The notes under the pieces: model-generated
Databases searched by the model: none
Seen by the model: the letters and a program-made list of their open reading frames with translations, nothing else
Told to the model about the DNA's origin: nothing
Position numbers and translations under genes: made by a program
Part shown: positions 10,581 to 23,042 of the stretch, piece by piece
Numbering within the stretch: the first letter of the stretch is position 1
Layout: each line of letters begins with the position of its first letter
From: Gnetum montanum
Lineage: Eukaryota; Streptophyta; Gnetopsida; Gnetales; Gnetaceae
Direction of reading: 5' to 3'
Length of the DNA stretch: 64,000 bases
NCBI GenBank assembly: GCA_015680685.1
Contig: MNCI01011924.1
Span: 31,632-95,631, forward strand

Positions 10581-12990
10581 GTTAAACTTTCAAAGTACAA
10601 GGAATTTTTGGATGAAATTGGGATCAAATGAAAGCTTAAAGGACCAAGAATAATATGAAAACATGAGAAGATGATGTTGAAGCTCATAAATTTGTAAAAT
10701 GGATAAAAATTGATTTAGTGGATGAATAAAATAAAAGGTTAAGGAGCATTAAGTGGGATACTCAATGGAACATGCTAAAGATAGGATTGTGGCAATGTCA
10801 AAGGTAAGGGACCTTAACTAATCAAACCAAGAGCTATGCAAGTGGGTCCTCCCCATAGTAGGCTCATGCCCTTTTTACCCTTATGTAACCTCAACTAAGG
10901 AGTTCGTGGGCCCCATGGTCAATTAATGTTCATGAAAAGTTAAGGACCAACTTGAAAGAATCTACCCAAGAATCCCAACACATCAAACCAAGACATAGAG
11001 CATAACATAGAACATGGCAGTCAGGTGAGTTATGGTAGTATGGATGGATGATAGAGAAGGTGGAATGGAGTTTTGAATTGAGGTCATAAGAATTCCCTTG
11101 TGGAATTTGTGTTTAAAATGACCAAAGAAGATCCATCCTCAGTCCAGACTAAAACCAGCCGCTTTTAATAACTTCGCATCGTCACTCTAAGACCGATCTA
11201 CTTACTCGAGACACCAAAGTGCTTTCACAAAAAAACCACCATTGCACAAAGAGAATAAAAGAGAAGTAAGAAGTGAGAGAGAGATAGGGCCTTAATTAGA
11301 GGGGACCTTTAGGCATGGGTGCATGTTGTTCGAGTCCCATAACTAGTGCTTGTATCCCATTTATTTGTCCAAGGGGTGTGCGTTGAATTTCCATTGTTTC
11401 TTTTTTTTTTTTTGAAATGGGAACCACACCATGCAAGGACTTATTCATGTCAAATGGGTGTGCTTTGAATTCCCACTATTTTTTTTGATTTTTTAAAATG
11501 GAAACCACACCATGCAATTATGTTCTTTGACTTCCTATTAGTGGGTGGTGATGAGCCATGATATTGCGTCCGCCCCTGCGATATTGCGTACGCAATATCG
11601 TAGCCCGCATAACATCTATAAATAAGAGGTGACTTTCCCTATTTTAGGAATCTAGATTTAGACCCTTAGCCAAACTATAGTAGTTTTACCATTCTAGAGT
11701 TAGAATAATTTCCATGTGCCAACAGTAGGAGTCTTAAAGTGAATGGATCTTTATTCGAGCAAATTGTACCAGAGCACACATTTGTGTATGGCAATAAAGA
11801 CGAACTTTTTGATAAACCTTGCAGCATATGGACTAAGCTAAATAGGAATTTATTATTATTAAATGTTTAAATGCTTTCCTAGATAATTAATCTCTCTCAA
11901 CCCTTGACCCTCCTAGTTAAGTGCACTCAATACGACCACTTCGAGCACGTGTGCAACACTTGGTAACCCAGTAACGAATAGCGTTTGGCAATCCCAGCAA
12001 CGTTGCACTAGTTCAGGGTGTGTGTGGCAAGTGGGAATGGATATTGGTGTTAAGACAATTAGAACTTAGTCAATGAATAGTTAATGGAAGTTAGTCATTT
12101 AGTTCTCTTCACCCTTCCCCTATTAGCATAAGACATTAAAAAGATAAAACATATAAAAATCATATACCTCAAGCTTACTTAACCATACAACCATCACAAT
12201 ACCAGTAAGTTTGGAAAGACAACAATTAATTAACCTTAAGTGTTCCATTAGGGTGCGTAAGCACTTAGTCCTTAGAGTTCGACCGAATCACGCGTGAGAT
12301 GCTCATATTCCTATGGTTGAGTGTAGGGGTACCTCGCCACTCATCAGGTGGTATGGAATGATAAGAAGTCCATGAAACACACTCAAGCACTCAAGCAAAT
12401 AGGAGAGTACATAGAGTATTGAGTCCCTTTGAAGTCACACCCTTTACAAATCTTGAATCCTTCCTAATTTTGGAATTACCAAGCTCACCAATTGATTAAA
12501 ATTTTCTTTAATGGAAGGGACCTGAAATTCCTAGAACAAGGAAAACCATAGAGTTCATTGGATGGGTGGATGAAATGGCCTCACTACCTGTTCCATGAAA
12601 AATAAATCATGTCAAAGTCATTAGACATCAAAATTCAAAAATAGAAACCAAACATCAACAATCACAACATTAAGCACAAACCATCATTAGTAAACAACAA
12701 CAACACTGTGTCCTATGACAACAAAGCAATTGTATTAGCAAAATAAGAAAATATCACACTTGAATAAAAAAATTAAAATATATAAGAGAGTGTAAAATAA
12801 TCAAGAATGGTTCAAAGGTACTAACGATGGTGAAAAATTAGAAATATTTGAAAAATCAAAAATTTTGTAAAACAAATATTCTTGTAAAATCAAAAATGTG
12901 GAAAACAAAAAAGTAGAAAAACTGAGAAGCCATATGGATGGTTAGCATGGATGGCAATCTCCCCCACGACTAAGTTGGAAGGAGGAGATC
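10581..12990 (-). other. G2 noncoding spacer between pol and the third ORF (contains solo LTR S)
   Basis: No coding sequence is seen. The interval matches the G1 3' region in reverse: the purine run GTCGTGGGGGAGAT at 12957-12970, AAAGGGTGTGACTTCAA near 12430-12450, the GAACCACACCATGCAA motif at 11429-11444, and GGGCATGAGCCTACTATGGG near 10855-10875. The motif with its poly-T context occurs twice here (about 11380-11444 and 11456-11520). S interrupts the spacer at 11549-12346. Confidence 0.65.
11549..12346 (+). repeat. S: solo LTR with 5-bp target-site duplication
   Basis: A 798-bp LTR bounded by TGATGAG and CTCATCA is flanked on both sides by GGTGG (11544-11548 and 12347-12351), a perfect target-site duplication. 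The TATA box CTATAAATA is at 11616-11624 and AATAAA at 11793-11798. U3 has ATATTGCG boxes related to those of the G1 LTR, its closest relative here. No PBS or PPT adjoins it, so it is the product of LTR-LTR recombination. It lies in the opposite orientation to the host element G2. Confidence 0.92.
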
Positions 12991-13039
12991 TAGAAAATAG
13001 AATGTGATTGTCCACCCATTGAGGTGGTAGTTGCACTAG

Positions 13040-16000
13040 CCTATTTTGGTTCTAGAAAGGGCTTTACTTGTTGGATGTTGACCAATTGCTTTTTATTCAG
13101 GCATTCAAGTTTGTAGATTAACATGGCCTCAGAAGAAAATGTTTGATCAATTATATAAGGTCCCTCCCACAATATTTGGAATTTTACCTTTTTGGGTACA
13201 TGTGTGGGGTTCTAGTAGAGAACTTTATCTCCTAGTTGAAGTTTTACTTTCTTGATTCTAAGGTCATGACATTTCTTGCTGAATGTCTTGTTCACCTCAT
13301 TCAAGGATAGGGCTACTAATCAATTTTCATCTAACATGTTCAGGTTGATTAATCTTTCTTTCTATGTTAGACTTAGGTCAAGATTTAGATCAAAGATTGT
13401 TGAGAGTGTACGAAGCTCAGATTGAATTGGGAGTGTTGGAGGTTTTCTATACACTAACTCGTAGGAAGACAACCAATAGGAAGTTTCCAAGTTGAAAAAT
13501 AAGCCCAAAGAGCATCTTTAAATTTTGTACTCCAACCCATCCTATATTTGCTAATGGTCCGTGTTACTATTTTTGTAATCTCCTAGTTGGTTACCTCTGC
13601 TTGACCATTGGCTTGGGGGTCATAAGGTGTTGTTAATTTATGTTCTACCCCCAAGTGTTACATTAATTTTCTAAAAGTGGCACCTGTAAAATGAGTTCCA
13701 TTGTCTGAAATCAGTGAATGTGACACCCAAAACCTATTCACGATATTTTGTTGTATAAACTTGGTAGTAGTGGATGATGTATAATCAGTAATGGCTACTG
13801 CTTCTGCCCATTTTGTGTAGTAGTCAACTACTATGATAATATACACCTTTTCGTTGGACATGGGTGTGATGGGACCCATGAAGTCAATGCCCCATATGTT
13901 GAAAGGTTCTAGTGGTTGAATCCATTGTTGAGGATCTTCCATGTGAGTGCTCATCCCCCTTTTCCTTGACAACATTCACAAGGCTTGACGAACTAGTGGG
14001 CATCCCTAAAGATTATAGGTCAATAGTATCCTGCCATCAGAATTTTTATGATCGTGCATCTTTCGACATAGTGGCCTCCACAAGGCCCTTCATGAGCATC
14101 TTGGAGAACGTGCAATTGATCTTCATCAAGGACACACCAAGGCCATTAGCACAAACCTTGTAGAGGTGTCCATTAATTTCTATGAATTATTTGATTTGAT
14201 GAAGAAATTGTTGCTTCTTCCTAAAATCCAAGTCATGTGGCATCTCTTGAGTGAGAAGATATGTGAGGATGCCATTATACCACATTACTTTTGCAGGCGT
14301 TTGTCTACTTATTACTCCTTTAAACAAGATTTTATCTAGAAACTGATCAGAGAGTAGGCTCTCTTGCTCTTTATTATCCCATCTTAAGCAAGAGAGGTGG
14401 TTAGTGACCACATTCTTAGTCCCTTTTCAATCTACCATTGTGAGATTGAACTCTTGCAAGATCACAAGCCACCATATGACATGAGGGCTCACCATTGGCT
14501 TATTCATAGGAAGTGGATTACACTGTGATCTGTATGCACAAATACTTTTTAATCAAGCACATAGTGCCTAAATGTTTCCAGAGCATACACCACTACCATT
14601 AATCCTTTCTCTGTGATGGTGTAATTTAACTATGCTTCCACAATGCTTCGACTCATGTAGTGGATGTAATATGGATGTTTCTTATCATCCATCTATGTGA
14701 GTACTACTCCCAAAGCATAGTTAGATGCATTTGTCATGATATGGAAGCGGCTAGACCAGTCTAGTGCTCATAGGATTGGTGTTTCTATGAGTTTCTCATT
14801 TAATTATTAGAATGCATGTTCACATTCCTTAGTCCAGATGAAAGGTGCATGTTTCTTTGTAAGCTCTACCAATGACTTTGTGATGTTCAAAAAATTCTCT
14901 ATGAATCATTGGTAGTAGCCAATGTGTCCAAGGAATGACCGAACATCTTTAACGGTCTCTTGTTGGCATGTTATTCCTTGGATGACCCTTATTTTTTCTG
15001 GGTCTACCTCAATCCCTTTTTGCAAAATTCAATGCCCTAGCCCAATGCCTTTTTAGATCATGGGATGGCTTTTTCACCAGTTGAGTCATAGGTTTGTCTC
15101 TACACATCTCTTTAGTACTTGATCAAGTCAGTCCAAGGCTTACTCAAAGGTAGCTCCATAGGTGGAAAAGTCATCCATGAAGACTTCAACACCACTACCA
15201 ATTTTTTGTTGAAAGATACTAAGATCCAAGTGTTGAAATGTTGTAGGGGCATTGCATAGATCAAATGGCATCTTACAATATGCAAAAGTTCCCTAGGGAC
15301 TCATGAATGTTGTCTTGGCCTGATCTTTGGGTGCAATTTGGATTTGGTTATAGCCACTATAACCGTCCAAGAAGCTATAATAACAATGCCCACATATGGT
15401 GTCTAACACTTGATCCACAAATGGCAAAGGACAATGATCTTTAAATGTTGCCATATTTAACAACCTAAAGTCGATGCAAACCTAACATTTTCCATCCTTC
15501 TTTGGTACAATTACGAGTGGCATAACCCACTCACTATCGACAATGGAATAGATGAACCCCGCCTTGAGGAGTTGCTCTATTTCCTCTTTGATGATTTGCT
15601 TCAATTTTGGATTCAACCACCTCTGTGGTTATCTTCTATGCTTCATGACTAGGTCAGTGTAAATGCGATGCTGGCATATCCTTGGATTGATTCCTATTAG
15701 CTCTAGATATGATCAAGAAAAGGCTGTTGACCACTTATTAACTACCTTCAAAAGCTCTTATTTTTGTTTAGGAGCAAGTTTGGCATTAATTATGACTATA
15801 TTACCATTCTTTAAAAATGCATACTCCATACCAACTAGTAAATTTTTTAGTTCTAAGGGCTCCTTCTTGAAGTCATCTAGGATTTCCAACTCTTCCCAAT
15901 AGGTATCATTGTCTTCGTTAGAGATTTGGGAATGAACTTGTTCAATTTTGTCCATGCCTTCAACATAAGCACATGTCAGGCTCTCAATTAGCTCCATGCA

Positions 16001-16119
16001 TAGTGTGCTGCTATCTGAGTCAACCATCAACCACTGGGTACGCTCCTGTTTTGTGGCTGCTATGTACAAACACCTTTGAATATTGATCTCTTGTGCACAT
16101 TGATTGCATGCTTTACAGT
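13040..16119 (-). pseudogene. G2 pol: linker, RT, RNase H and integrase
   Basis: On the minus strand: linker with CKACNQCAQE and LYIAATKQ (16119-15758); RT from about 15600 with EWVMPLVIVPKKDGK and LPFVDQVLDTI; the catalytic box FMDDF at 15170-15181 (Asp pair intact); RNase H with HPYYIHYMSRSIVEA and a THTDHS-type motif (about 14720-14530); integrase core with IWGIDFMGPITP and LISDNGTHFTG (13900-13690); and a C-terminal GPY-type segment WEGPYIID (about 13160), ending near LVNIQQVKPFLEPK at about 13040. Several in-frame stops and frame changes break it. The style is that of non-chromodomain gypsy (Athila-like). The integrase N-terminal HHCC finger is degraded. Confidence 0.85.
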
Positions 16120-16265
16120 NNNNNNNNNNNNNNNNNNNNNNNNNNNNNNNNNNNNNNNNNNNNNNNNNNNNNNNNNNNNNNNNNNNNNNNNNNNNNNNNN
16201 NNNNNNNNNNNNNNNNNNNNNNNNNNNNNNNNNNNNNNNNNNNNNNNNNNNNNNNNNNNNNNNNN
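16120..16265. other. Assembly gap (146 N)
   Basis: A run of N where, by comparison with G3 (41400-41700), the C-terminal half of the G2 protease should lie. Confidence 0.99.
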
Positions 16266-16485
16266 TCCAAGAAGCTATAATAACAATGCCCACATATGGT
16301 GTCTAACACTTGATCCACAAATGGCAAAGGACAATGATCTTTAAATGTTGCCATATTTAACAACCTAAAGTCGATGTAGATCTAACATTTTCCATCCTTC
16401 TTTGGTACAATTACAAGTGGCATAACCCACTCACTATCGACAATGGAATAGATGAACCCTGCCTTGAGGAGTTGCTCTATTTCCT
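16266..16485 (-). other. Misplaced near-copy of G2 RT sequence between gap and single N
   Basis: These 220 bases repeat 15367-15586 with only about five to six differences. They encode the same RT stretch but sit where protease is expected, bounded by the N run on one side and a single N at 16486 on the other. This is probably a contig from a related copy placed wrongly, not a true duplication. Confidence 0.75.
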
Positions 16486-16486
16486 N

Positions 16487-17256
16487 TACAAACTATGGTT
16501 ACAATGTCCTCTACTAATCCTAGAGGAACAGTAATTGATTAATCTACTAATTCTAGCCAAATCTTGCTTTTCTTAAGAGGTGGCAAGTTCTAGGCCTTGT
16601 ACATGTCATGGGAGATTTGATTAACTTCGAAACTAGAGTCAAGAAGAGCTTTGCATGGCTTATGTCCAATGATCTATAAATAAATGAGTGGACTTCCTAA
16701 GTTAGATCTTTTCATAAGAAGATTGCCAACCTTGATCCAATTGAAAACAACATGACTTAGCATTACAGTGCGAATCCTAGGTGGCACTTAGTTTGAAGGG
16801 CACTCTAAGGTATTTGATGCAAAGGACGAAGATGTTGGAGATGCAGGATGATCAACTGAAGTGGGTTGTGAGGGTTGGAGAGGACTACTAGATCAGAAGA
16901 AAGGTTTCTTCCTTAATCAATTATCTAGACCATTTGGCTGAAAAACTGGTTGTGAGTGTACAACCCTCGTAGCATTTCATTGTTGCGGCTGTGAGGGAAT
17001 CTCACCCTACATGGATGGAGTAGGAGGTAACTAGGTTGATGTTGGAGGTCTATGTGTAGAGGGATGCAAAGGATGATATGGATATGGATATGGGTTTTCC
17101 CCTTTACTAGACGGTGAATGTGTTCAGTGGTACTCTGGAGGGTAATAGTGATGCTGGAATGATGTATGACTTGTAGAACTTCTAGGGGAGATGGGTTATT
17201 GAACATAGTACCTACATCGATCTGGTTCCTATAAGGGTACTGCTACCTTGGTGGTG
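16487..17256 (-). pseudogene. G2 gag C-terminus and protease N-terminus
   Basis: The minus strand from 17256 continues the proline-, tyrosine- and glutamine-rich gag tail interrupted by T. It then enters protease, with CKALLDSSFEVNQIS near 16655-16610, the Asp-Ser-Ser version of the catalytic DSG/DTG motif seen also in G3, followed by LPPLKKSKIWLELVD and SITVPLGLVEDIV before the single N at 16486. Stops occur in the frame. The rest of the domain is lost in the gap. The sequence resumes exactly what is broken off at 34781, so T is a simple insertion. Confidence 0.75.
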
Positions 17257-17261
17257 GTATT

Positions 17262-19075
17262 TGAAACACCCTAAAAATTTCAATGCATTCTTGCTTCACC
17301 AAGGTCTCGAAACTAAGGCAAGAATTTCCACAAGTGTAGCCTCATGACCGCTTGGTAGGAAATGAATGCTCTGAGTTCAAACTAGCTAGTCCGACAAGTT
17401 TTCTACCTCCAGTGCTAATAGGCCCAATGGACTCTCTGGCCTGCTCACTTGGACAACTCACCCAGCTGACAGTTTACTTAGAAACCACACCTGGAGTTGT
17501 TGGCAATACTCAGGATGCGTTAAACAGTTTAGCAAGTTTTCTAGTAAAGAAGTTTGTTATGCTACGCTATGCTATGTAACGTAGCAGGCCTCAGAAGACA
17601 ATTGCTCAGGCAACCAAATTGTTGCAGAACAAAGTGCTACGCTACATAGCATAGCACAGTGTAGCAAAGGCAAAACAAAAAGGCCCAACTTACCTAGTGA
17701 TTCCAATTACACTCGGCAAGCACTTCAGCCTTCAAAACCAATTACCTTGTACAACTTCAAGTCCTTTGGCAAAAAATATCTTACTAGAAAGTGGTGGATT
17801 GAGCAAAAAGCAAGACACACTAGTTGCTACGCTACATAGCGTAGCAACAATTCAAAAGTAGCAATGAGTGTCTCAAATGCAAGTTCAGCAAGTTCAAAAG
17901 CTTCCCTTTGCAAAAGGTGAAATTTGTAGTTGTTAGCATAATCAAAGCACCTAGCAAGCATTTGCAATTTCAACACGGGTCACAAATGAAACCAGCTATT
18001 ATGTTATGCTACGCTATATAACATAGCGTAGTGTAGCAAAGATGCAAATCAAGCAAAGTGCTACAAAATTTGACCTGACGTGCGCCGAAGCTTCCAGCAG
18101 ATGCAGTTGACTTCAATGCAAATTTCTTTTTCAAATTGATGGCTACGCTGTGCTACACTACATAGCGTAGCACAGTGTAGCAAGCAACTACGCTACACTG
18201 ACATGCTCCGCTACATAGCGTAGCGCAGCGTAGTAGGTAGCTACACTACTTCAGTGTGCCTCATTCCTTGTCTGCATTGTTGGCATATTTGATTCCAGCA
18301 TCTCCAGTTTCAACAACATAATTGAAGTGTGACAAGTTCACAACTAGCTTTGCATGTTCATGTAGTATAGACACGTTAGCATTTCATGGGTACAGGACAC
18401 GTGTCATCTAAGCCTCATTTCTCACGTGCTCGTGGCCCTATAAATACCCCAAGGAGCAACGCTTAAAGGGTTGGCATTTTACCAATTCAAAGGGTTGGCA
18501 AATTTTAGTAGTTGGCAAATTGAGAACTCACTTGATTGGAAAATTGAGAATCCCCCTGGTTGGTAAATTTCAGCAATTGACGCTTTTAGCATTGGCACTT
18601 GGCATTCGCTTTTTGCTTGTTGGCACTTTGTACTGTTGGCTCTTAAATCTTGTACTTGAAAACATAGCTGAGGCATTTCGAATGTTCCAGTCATTCCTGG
18701 ACTCTATGTGCACCTCCAGCATTGTATAACTTGTTATACATTTTCAAGCAAAGAAGAGAATCGAACCTGCGACTTTGCAGTGGTGCATTTTCTTATCCCA
18801 GTTACTCTATTATTTCTTTATTGTCATCTTTGCTTGGCATCATCTTCTCTATCATTGCATTTATTGATTATCAGTTAAATCTCGTGTGTTCCGCACTTAA
18901 AAAACATTTACGAAAGGTTAAGTTACACTAGTTAAGTCCCTGTCTGATCGACCAGACTGTTCAGGGAACCCCGTTTCCATTTTATCTAGCACAGCCCTTG
19001 CACAGATCCGGGGTTAAAAGTGTTCGCCAGACAACCTCTCGGTGTTTCCTGCCACCAACATTTTCAGTCACTATA
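17262..19075 (+). repeat. T 5' LTR (1814 bp)
   Basis: It begins TGAAACACCCTAAAAATTT, identical to the start of the 3' LTR. U3 (17540-18240) contains many copies of a near-palindromic word, best seen as GCTACGCTACATAGCGTAGC at 17826-17845. A CACGTG G-box is at 18423-18428 and a TATA box CTATAAATA at 18438-18446. The 3' end is placed at 19075 (CTATA) because the matching point of the other LTR abuts the target-site duplication. Confidence 0.9.
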
Positions 19076-19081
19076 ATTTTT

Positions 19082-19100
19082 TGGCACTAGAAGGAGGGCC
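19082..19100 (+). promoter_or_regulatory. T primer binding site (candidate)
   Basis: TGGCACTAGAAGGAGGGCC begins six bases after the LTR end, the expected place for pairing with a tRNA 3' end. I did not assign the tRNA. Confidence 0.55.
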
Positions 19101-19312
19101 TTTCGGTGCCTTTTCCGTGTTTCACGGTAGTCCTGCACACGTTCTATACCCTATCACACACTAGTGTAAACGTGACACCCTTCTGCAATTGTTTATGCAT
19201 TGTGTGGTATAGATCGGTCACTCCGACAGTTCCTCTAGAATCCTACAGGATAGAAAGCCTTCAATCGCCACTTGATCTCTTTATTTTCTTGTTTACAAGC
19301 CCTTTTAGCTTT

Positions 19313-22300
19313 ATGAAAATGATTTCCTTAAGCACCACAGCTACTACCTCTAACATTGAGGTCCCCTTCTCGGTTCAAGACATCATGGGTGCCGAGCAAC
19401 TGCCCAGCCCAATGCTGGGGTCATGCCGATCTCTCAGGATCCAAAATCAAGGACTTGAGGACTTAGCTCAGTAATACAAGCAATATAACTTTCTCTGTGC
19501 TAAGGTTCAAGCAAATCTTCTCTTAGATGCATAAGAACTTAAAGACAAGCGTAGCTTTGAGTTCGCTTACTGTAACGTGAAGGAATTTATTCCCACTCCT
19601 AGCGTTTCCATTCCTCTAACGCAAACCCATCAGTGGCTCACAGATCAGTGGATAGGGTTGACTAGGTTTAAGGAGTCATGAGACATGGTGCCTCACCATG
19701 GTGAGATTTTCCAAGATGGGCAAGAGGAACTGGATTCCTAATCCAAGGATGGTGGTCAAACTAGCCCTGCCACCCTTCCTCCCACCTCATCTTTCTGGAC
19801 AAACCCACTCTCTACTGTCACTCCCTTTATGATCACATCTACACCGTCACAACCCATGATTTCATCAGCAACAGGTAGCCATGCCATGCCCTCAGCATAT
19901 CAACACGCCTACTCCCCTATCTCATTCTTAGCCACTACCCCTCCGCAAACTGTTCCTCGATCCATTCCTACATCTCATCATGCACAGATCACGGCTACCA
20001 TGTCCTACATTCACGCTACACCTACATCACAGTCACATGTAATTTCTGCATCCATTTTGGTGTCTACACTTGTTCCACCGTCAACGGTAGGCCCAGTCCC
20101 GCCCACATGGTGGACCCCATTCACTTCTCCTCTTGTTTCGCAGCCATCGCAAATGTCTCACTACACTTGCCACCAAACGTACTAGGTCCCGCAAAAGGTA
20201 CAACCAATTGCGGGACTATGGTCTATCCCACCGGCCACACAAACGGCCTACCCTATGGCACAACTAGTGGCTGCTGCCCCAATAGCACCACCTACCAGGT
20301 GGTGGACATGACAAGTAGCACCTTTCATAGGTATCGCCCCGACGACACTACCTATGGGTCACATCACTGCCTCTACCACTCCATAGATGGGAGCTACCTC
20401 TACAGCTCCCCAACCATCCGCATTGTCCCTGGGTCTAGATCAAGCATTTCAGCTTATCTAGACCCTCACTAAGGAAATCAAACACCTCAAAACTATCAAC
20501 TCTAACATGATACAAATCATGGATTTCTACCATGACGATCCTATCAGCCCAGTAGTCCCCATGCTAACTTTACCCCCTAGGATGCCACTCCCCCATTTTA
20601 CAAAATACAACGAGAAGGGTGATCCCAATGCACATCTTGTTACATTTAGATCTGAGTCTCTTCTTTTGCAATAATGGTCACACACAATCATCTGCGTCTT
20701 TGCTATGTCTCGGATAGGCAAAGCTATGGACTAGTATCGTACGCTCCCGCGCTCCTCCATCTCAACCCTAGAGGAGCTTCTGACCCAATTTGTAACGCAT
20801 TTCCAACACAAGTGGATGTTAAAGGAGGGAGTCAAAAAACATCAACATTACTGCAAACTCCTTAGGAACCTCTCCTTGGCCTTGCCCAATGAGCCGCCAG
20901 TTCCTAAGAATTTCAGGCTAGGGAAGTTCTGTGACTACCATCAGCAATGTGGTCACGACACAATTACTGCATGGCATTAAAAGATGACATCCAAAGAATG
21001 ATTGATCAAGGGAAACTAATTTTAGATGAAAGCAACCCAGTGCATCCCAAAAATCAATCTTTGCATGTCTATACGAATGCTCTTAACACCAATAATGTTG
21101 GCTACATTATCAACACCATCGGCATTGACAATAATCCTAGACCATCCTAGTAGTCGTTTGTGGTTCGTATGCCTCAGCGTAGTGCACTAACACCACCTAA
21201 ACAAACTCCACAGCAATCGTTTGTTCTAAGAGTCCCTACCCGAACATCCGCCCCTGCACCGCCTATAACCAAAACAGCACCACCGCCGCATGCATCAACA
21301 TCGTTAGCGCCATTCGTCATTAGGGGGCCAAGCCATTCAACCACCCCCACCCCACATAAGGCAGCACTTTAGTCTTCTCATCCAAAAAAATGAGAAGAGC
21401 GTTTGACAAGTGAGGCGTCAATGGAACGTACCGCCCCGGGTACTTTCAAACCTATGCCCTCACCCTCTATATCTACATCCTCATTGCCGAAAGATGACGT
21501 TGCTACACGTGCACAGTCATTACAACCTCGCTCGAAGGGGTTTGATCCCAAACCTGAAACTATCCCTCCTTGGGAAATTCGTCTCCTAGGACGAATGAAA
21601 AAGAAGAAAGGCAGTAAATAGGAAGGTGGCCCAAACTTTTTAAGCGCTCTCACTCAGGTCAAGTAGGCTCTAAAATAAAAAAAACACAATGTTGAGCTTG
21701 CATAACCTGATTATGACTTCTACTGCACACCGTGAGGCTCTGGTTTGCATGTTAACGGTAATACTAGTTGACGAGAACATGCTAACAAAAGAAAAAGAAA
21801 TTCACTCAATTATGCTTCCTTCTGCGCCTGCGGAACCGCAGCCATCCCAATTGACTTTTTCCAATGATTCCATTAGGGAAGACCCTGAAATGGGTCAAGT
21901 GACTACAACACGTCTTTTCATCATAATTTGGGTCGATCAACATGAGACCTAGAGGGTACATGTTGATGATAGGGTTGCTAAGAACGTCATCCCATTCCCT
22001 ATTGTGGATAAGCTAGGTTTGGTCGACCAGATCAGACCCACAACAACGTCATGCTTAAAGTCGTTCAACAGGGCGCAGGTCATGGTGAAAGGCACAGTCC
22101 ACATTGACTTTGTGGCAAGGGACCAGTTCCCCACTAATGCATCATTCATTGTGGTAGAAGAAAGGCCCAGCTTTAACTTGATCTTGGGGAGGTCATGGTT
22201 AGCACAACTTAGGGTCGTCTCTTCGTCCATACATCAGGAGATCCATCTACCCTATGCAGGCAGGGAGATGATAATCCATGACGATGAGGTACCAACGCAA

Positions 22301-22417
22301 ATAATAAATAACGTAGATATGGAGCAGGGCTCGGAGGTCATAACCTCCAAGAACAAAGTGCTTGTCTCTGTAGATACTAACTACTTAGCGAAAGAGCCAG
22401 CCCAGCACGCTGGCTAA
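19313..22417 (+). pseudogene. T gag and protease
   Basis: The likely start is MKMISLSTTATT at 19313. A Pro/Ser/Thr-rich region (19740-20470) is followed by the gag core start LPHFTKYNEKGDPNAHLVTF near 20590-20650, and LEELLTQFVTHF. The centre of the usual gag domain appears deleted near 20810-20870. The Tat-type motif CDYHQQCGHDT (about 20930) leads into KDDIQRMIDQGKL. Protease shows VDDRVAKNVIPF (about 21962-22000), where the usual catalytic D-G-S/A has become D-D-R, and then SFNLILGRSWL (about 22170-22200). Several stops and frame changes are present. It ends at 22417, and no RT follows for 5 kb. Confidence 0.75.
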
Positions 22418-22680
22418 AAAATAAAAATCCGTGGCCCGAGTTGCCCTTCCAGGTAGAGGACAATGATGTAGACGAATGCCTTAGCAAAGCGTCTCGACCT
22501 TACGCTTCGCCCAATCCACGATGGGTCAAAAAGAAGTTATGCATAGCGTAGCAACCCCACTGCTTTTTGCCTAGTTAACATCCTTTGTACATTTATCACT
22601 TGTTGGCTTTGCATCCATCCATCTATGCTAGATACACCAACTTACTTTTCCAAAATCGTTAACATACCTTCTGTTCCCCC

Positions 22681-22903
22681 ATGGCCCAAAATGGCCTAAA
22701 AATAGCAGTGGCCTGAAATGGCCTAAAACTAATGGTGGCCCAAAATGGCCTAAAACTAGCGATGGCCCGAAATGTCCTAAAACTACGCATGGCTCAAAAT
22801 GGCCTAGAACTATACCATCACCCCATGGCCCGGAATGGCCTAAAACTAGCGGTGGCCTGAAAATGGCCTAAAACTATGCATGGCCCGAAATGGCCTAAAA
22901 CTA
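22681..22903 (+). repeat. Minisatellite A of T (about 27-bp unit, 8 copies)
   Basis: Tandem copies of GGCCCGAAATGGCCTAAAAC plus TAGCGGT-type ends. The core is related to minisatellites B and C (GGTCCGCAAAGACCTTAAAC). It lies just past protease and before the end of the antisense gene. Confidence 0.85.
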
Positions 22904-23042
22904 AAACAAAAAACACAGAAACTGATCACATAGATAACATAAGTAATGCATAAACTAGAGTAGCATCAATCTTGGCATAATCTATCTTTCATTCAAAATT
23001 TCACTTAGACAATGTTTGCAACAAAAATCAAAAGCCTTGTTG
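22904..23042. other. Spacer between minisatellite A and the antisense gene end
   Basis: Short noncoding AT-rich stretch following the antisense stop codon. It could hold the antisense 3' untranslated region. Confidence 0.4.
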
